Assembly: GCA_000688775.2 (NCBI GenBank)
Contig: CP007628.2
Span: 930,001-994,000, forward strand
DNA: 64,000 nt
Source: Streptococcus sp. VT 162
GTDB lineage: Bacteria > Bacillota > Bacilli > Lactobacillales > Streptococcaceae
Direction of reading: 5' to 3'
Shown here: positions 62,513 to 64,000 of the stretch, one piece after another
Layout of the letters: the number at the start of each line of letters is the position of its first letter
Position numbering within the stretch: the stretch's first letter is position 1
The notes under the pieces: generated by a model
Databases searched by the model: none
Seen by the model: only the letters and a program-made list of their open reading frames with translations
Told to the model about the DNA's origin: nothing
Translations under genes and position numbers: made by a program

Positions 62513-62983
62513 CTAAAACGGAAGTACACCAGCCATCAGCCCTTGAGCAATAAAACATCTATTATTTTGAAAATCTGAAAAATAGGTTTCGCTTATAAAA
62601 CTGTACAAGTTATCAACGGGTCTATTGTACCAATCCTTGTAAACATAGTCCATATTATATATCAATAAAGCTTGTCCATCTTGACTATAGCCCTTGAAAG
62701 TTATCGAAAATGCATCTCTATAACCAATAACTTTATCATTCTTATTTGAATTGTTCCCCTTTCTATATTTCTCAAAATCAATAAGTCGCGTATATTTCAT
62801 GAGTTTAGATAAGGATTTTTCGGATAGTTTCTGACTATGTTCAAAAACGATCATTCCAGTATTCCCACACTCTTGGTAGGACAGTTCAGAGTTCATCAGA
62901 TTACACTCAAAATAACCAAAAATTTCACAACCACAATGAATAATAAATTCAATTTTAGAAAAATATTCCTTAGTCCATGTCAT
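62513..62983 (-). CDS. Unknown protein of the outer cassette
   Basis: 156 residues, cytosolic, mixed alpha-beta, with aromatic-rich strands (FIIHCGCEIFGYFECNL, LLIYNMDYVYKDWYNR) and four or five cysteines. No motif or family recognised. It is the single gene of the outer cassette between the two truncated ADP-ribosylglycohydrolase starts. Size and style fit an immunity-type protein, without proof. Confidence 0.55.
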   Translation of the reverse strand: MTWTKEYFSKIEFIIHCGCEIFGYFECNLMNSELSYQECGNTGMIVFEHSQKLSEKSLSKLMKYTRLIDFEKYRKGNNSNKNDKVIGYRDAFSITFKGYSQDGQALLIYNMDYVYKDWYNRPVDNLYSFISETYFSDFQNNRCFIAQGLMAGVLPF

Positions 62984-63165
62984 CTTATCTCTCCATTCCT
63001 AAGTATGCTAGGAAAAATTGTTCAAAACTCACAAATCTACTCTTAGCCTATTTTAATTTCAGGCATAATACTAAAATATCTCTTACGGCAAAAGCCTTTG
63101 TTTCAATACTTTCTTAAGTTCTTTTGTTATAAGATTTTTACGCTTTTACCAGCAAAGCTACACAC

Positions 63166-63294
63166 TCAGTGGTTCGAACTTACCGTATCATCCGTGAAAA
63201 AACAATCATCACAAAATAAAGGAAAATCCTTCGTTTTGATATTGTTCCATTCGTAAACTGAACCTACAATGACTCCAACAATTGCTCCTAGCAT
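63166..63294 (-). pseudogene. Truncated ADP-ribosylglycohydrolase 5' end, copy 2
   Basis: Again exactly 42 codons, ending FFTDDTV-S-S-N-H-stop. Same length and very similar tail to copy 1, so the truncated form itself was duplicated. It starts 12 bases after the end of the alpha/beta hydrolase gene. The stretch 62984-63165 between it and the outer-cassette gene shows no gene or clear signal. Confidence 0.85.
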
Positions 63295-63305
63295 CCGTTT
63301 CCTCC

Positions 63306-64000
63306 TTATGGCATATCAGATTCGTTACACATTTCTAATGAGTCACTCTTTAAAAATGGCACCACCAAATCAATCCATTCATAAGGCAGATAAGCTGATA
63401 AATAGCCGTGGTTATAGCCCTTTGCTTCATACAAAATTGTATTTGAATGTAGCTGATGAAATAATTTCGCTGATTCTTTCACACAGTTCAATTCTTTTTC
63501 ACCATAGATATACAGAACCTGAGCCTTGCTAGCAGAAATCATATCTTTCAGCTTGTAACATCCCATATAGTTTTTGTAAATGGTCACCAATGTTTTGATA
63601 GGCGTCCTTGGCAAATCCTCCAAATAATAAGCTTTTATTTCCTCTGGATAAGCCAGTTTAGGATAGAGTTTGTTCATCATGCTTAACTGAATTTTGCAAG
63701 AGAATTTATTGAACATCAGTTTACCAAATAGAGACACTAGAAAGATGCTGATTTTAGCTAACCTTGGTTGAGGAATGCAGAGGCTTCCATCTATGATGGC
63801 CTTCTCAGCAATTTCACTGTCTAAAGACAAAAGCTCCATGGCAATTTGACCACCAAGTGAAACACCACCGATTGCAAACAATTTCCCACCACAGTTTGCT
63901 TTGATATAGTCTAGAATCTCCAAAGCAGAATCTTCAGTAGAAACATAATCAAGTTGATATTCCTCGCCGTGGCCATTCAAAGTGGGTAGAATAATACGGT
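63306..64000 (-). CDS. Alpha/beta hydrolase, 5' end outside the window
   Basis: At least 231 residues visible; the frame is open to the window edge, where it reads ILPTLNGHGEE, so the start lies outside. Nucleophile elbow IGGVSLGGQIA, an aspartate in YIYGEKELN (partial match) and a late histidine in KGYNHGYLSAY give a hydrolase triad. It resembles small monoacylglycerol-lipase or carboxylesterase-type proteins. It ends 12 bases before the outer truncated ADP-ribosylglycohydrolase start, which may mark the outer edge of the cassette region. Confidence 0.75.
   Translation of the reverse strand, partial: RIILPTLNGHGEEYQLDYVSTEDSALEILDYIKANCGGKLFAIGGVSLGGQIAMELLSLDSEIAEKAIIDGSLCIPQPRLAKISIFLVSLFGKLMFNKFSCKIQLSMMNKLYPKLAYPEEIKAYYLEDLPRTPIKTLVTIYKNYMGCYKLKDMISASKAQVLYIYGEKELNCVKESAKLFHQLHSNTILYEAKGYNHGYLSAYLPYEWIDLVVPFLKSDSLEMCNESDMP

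Overview
The window comes from a mitis-group Streptococcus (S. mitis / oralis / pneumoniae type). The signs are low-GC Firmicute coding style, the ung-mutX-pyrC-MATE-pdhABCD-lplA-xerS order, the rbgA-rnhB and rexAB blocks, a polyamine operon of pneumococcal type, and a BOX element. The species cannot be fixed from this sequence alone. No rRNA, tRNA, CRISPR array or recognisable prophage was seen.

The layout is explained by the replication terminus. A difSL-like site lies at about 20010-20040, directly upstream of xerS. Almost all genes to its left are on the + strand and almost all to its right are on the - strand, as expected where two forks meet. The exceptions are a toxin-antitoxin pair at 28 kb and a HAD/ABC block at 38-40.5 kb.

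1-7.6 kb: an AraC/GyrI regulator; a GT2-GtrA glycosyltransferase with a phosphodiester glycosidase and a small membrane protein; a BtrH-like protein; a DinB/ClbS-like protein; a degenerate 41-42 bp tandem repeat; and small accessory genes including an orphan Imm70 immunity gene. 7.6-18.9 kb: a core block of DUF4336, ung, mutX, pyrC, MATE, pdhABCD and lplA. In this pdh operon the lipoyl domain sits on E3, not on E2. The 448-bp pdhB-pdhC gap holds tandem hairpins whose copies differ by compensatory base changes.

20-24 kb: next to dif lies a compact operon that looks like a type VII-secreted lipase toxin with its targeting domain at the C-terminus (compare TslA). It has two small helical partner proteins and three paralogous membrane-anchored putative immunity proteins. 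Two decayed 5' ends of lipase genes lie between the immunity genes. This is the best candidate for a little-described system. No secretion machinery is in the window.

24-50 kb: CPBP protease, ClC transporter, rnhB, rbgA, a MazEF-like pair, rexAB, an EVE/MarR pair, an ABC exporter facing a two-component system, TraX, and the polyamine operon speA-speE-CASDH-nspC-aguA-aguB. The polyamine operon is preceded by a promoter, a roughly 330-nt hairpin-rich transcript and an intrinsic terminator.

50-64 kb: mostly accessory - YfbM-like and DUF4300 proteins, a neopullulanase with a LacI-type operator, a nucleotidyltransferase-fold protein, a lipid kinase, tandem membrane proteins, a lipoprotein, and an ADP-ribosylglycohydrolase gene. 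The first 38 codons of that gene are repeated twice upstream, bounding two roughly 0.9-kb one-gene cassettes. The last gene, an alpha/beta hydrolase, runs off the window.
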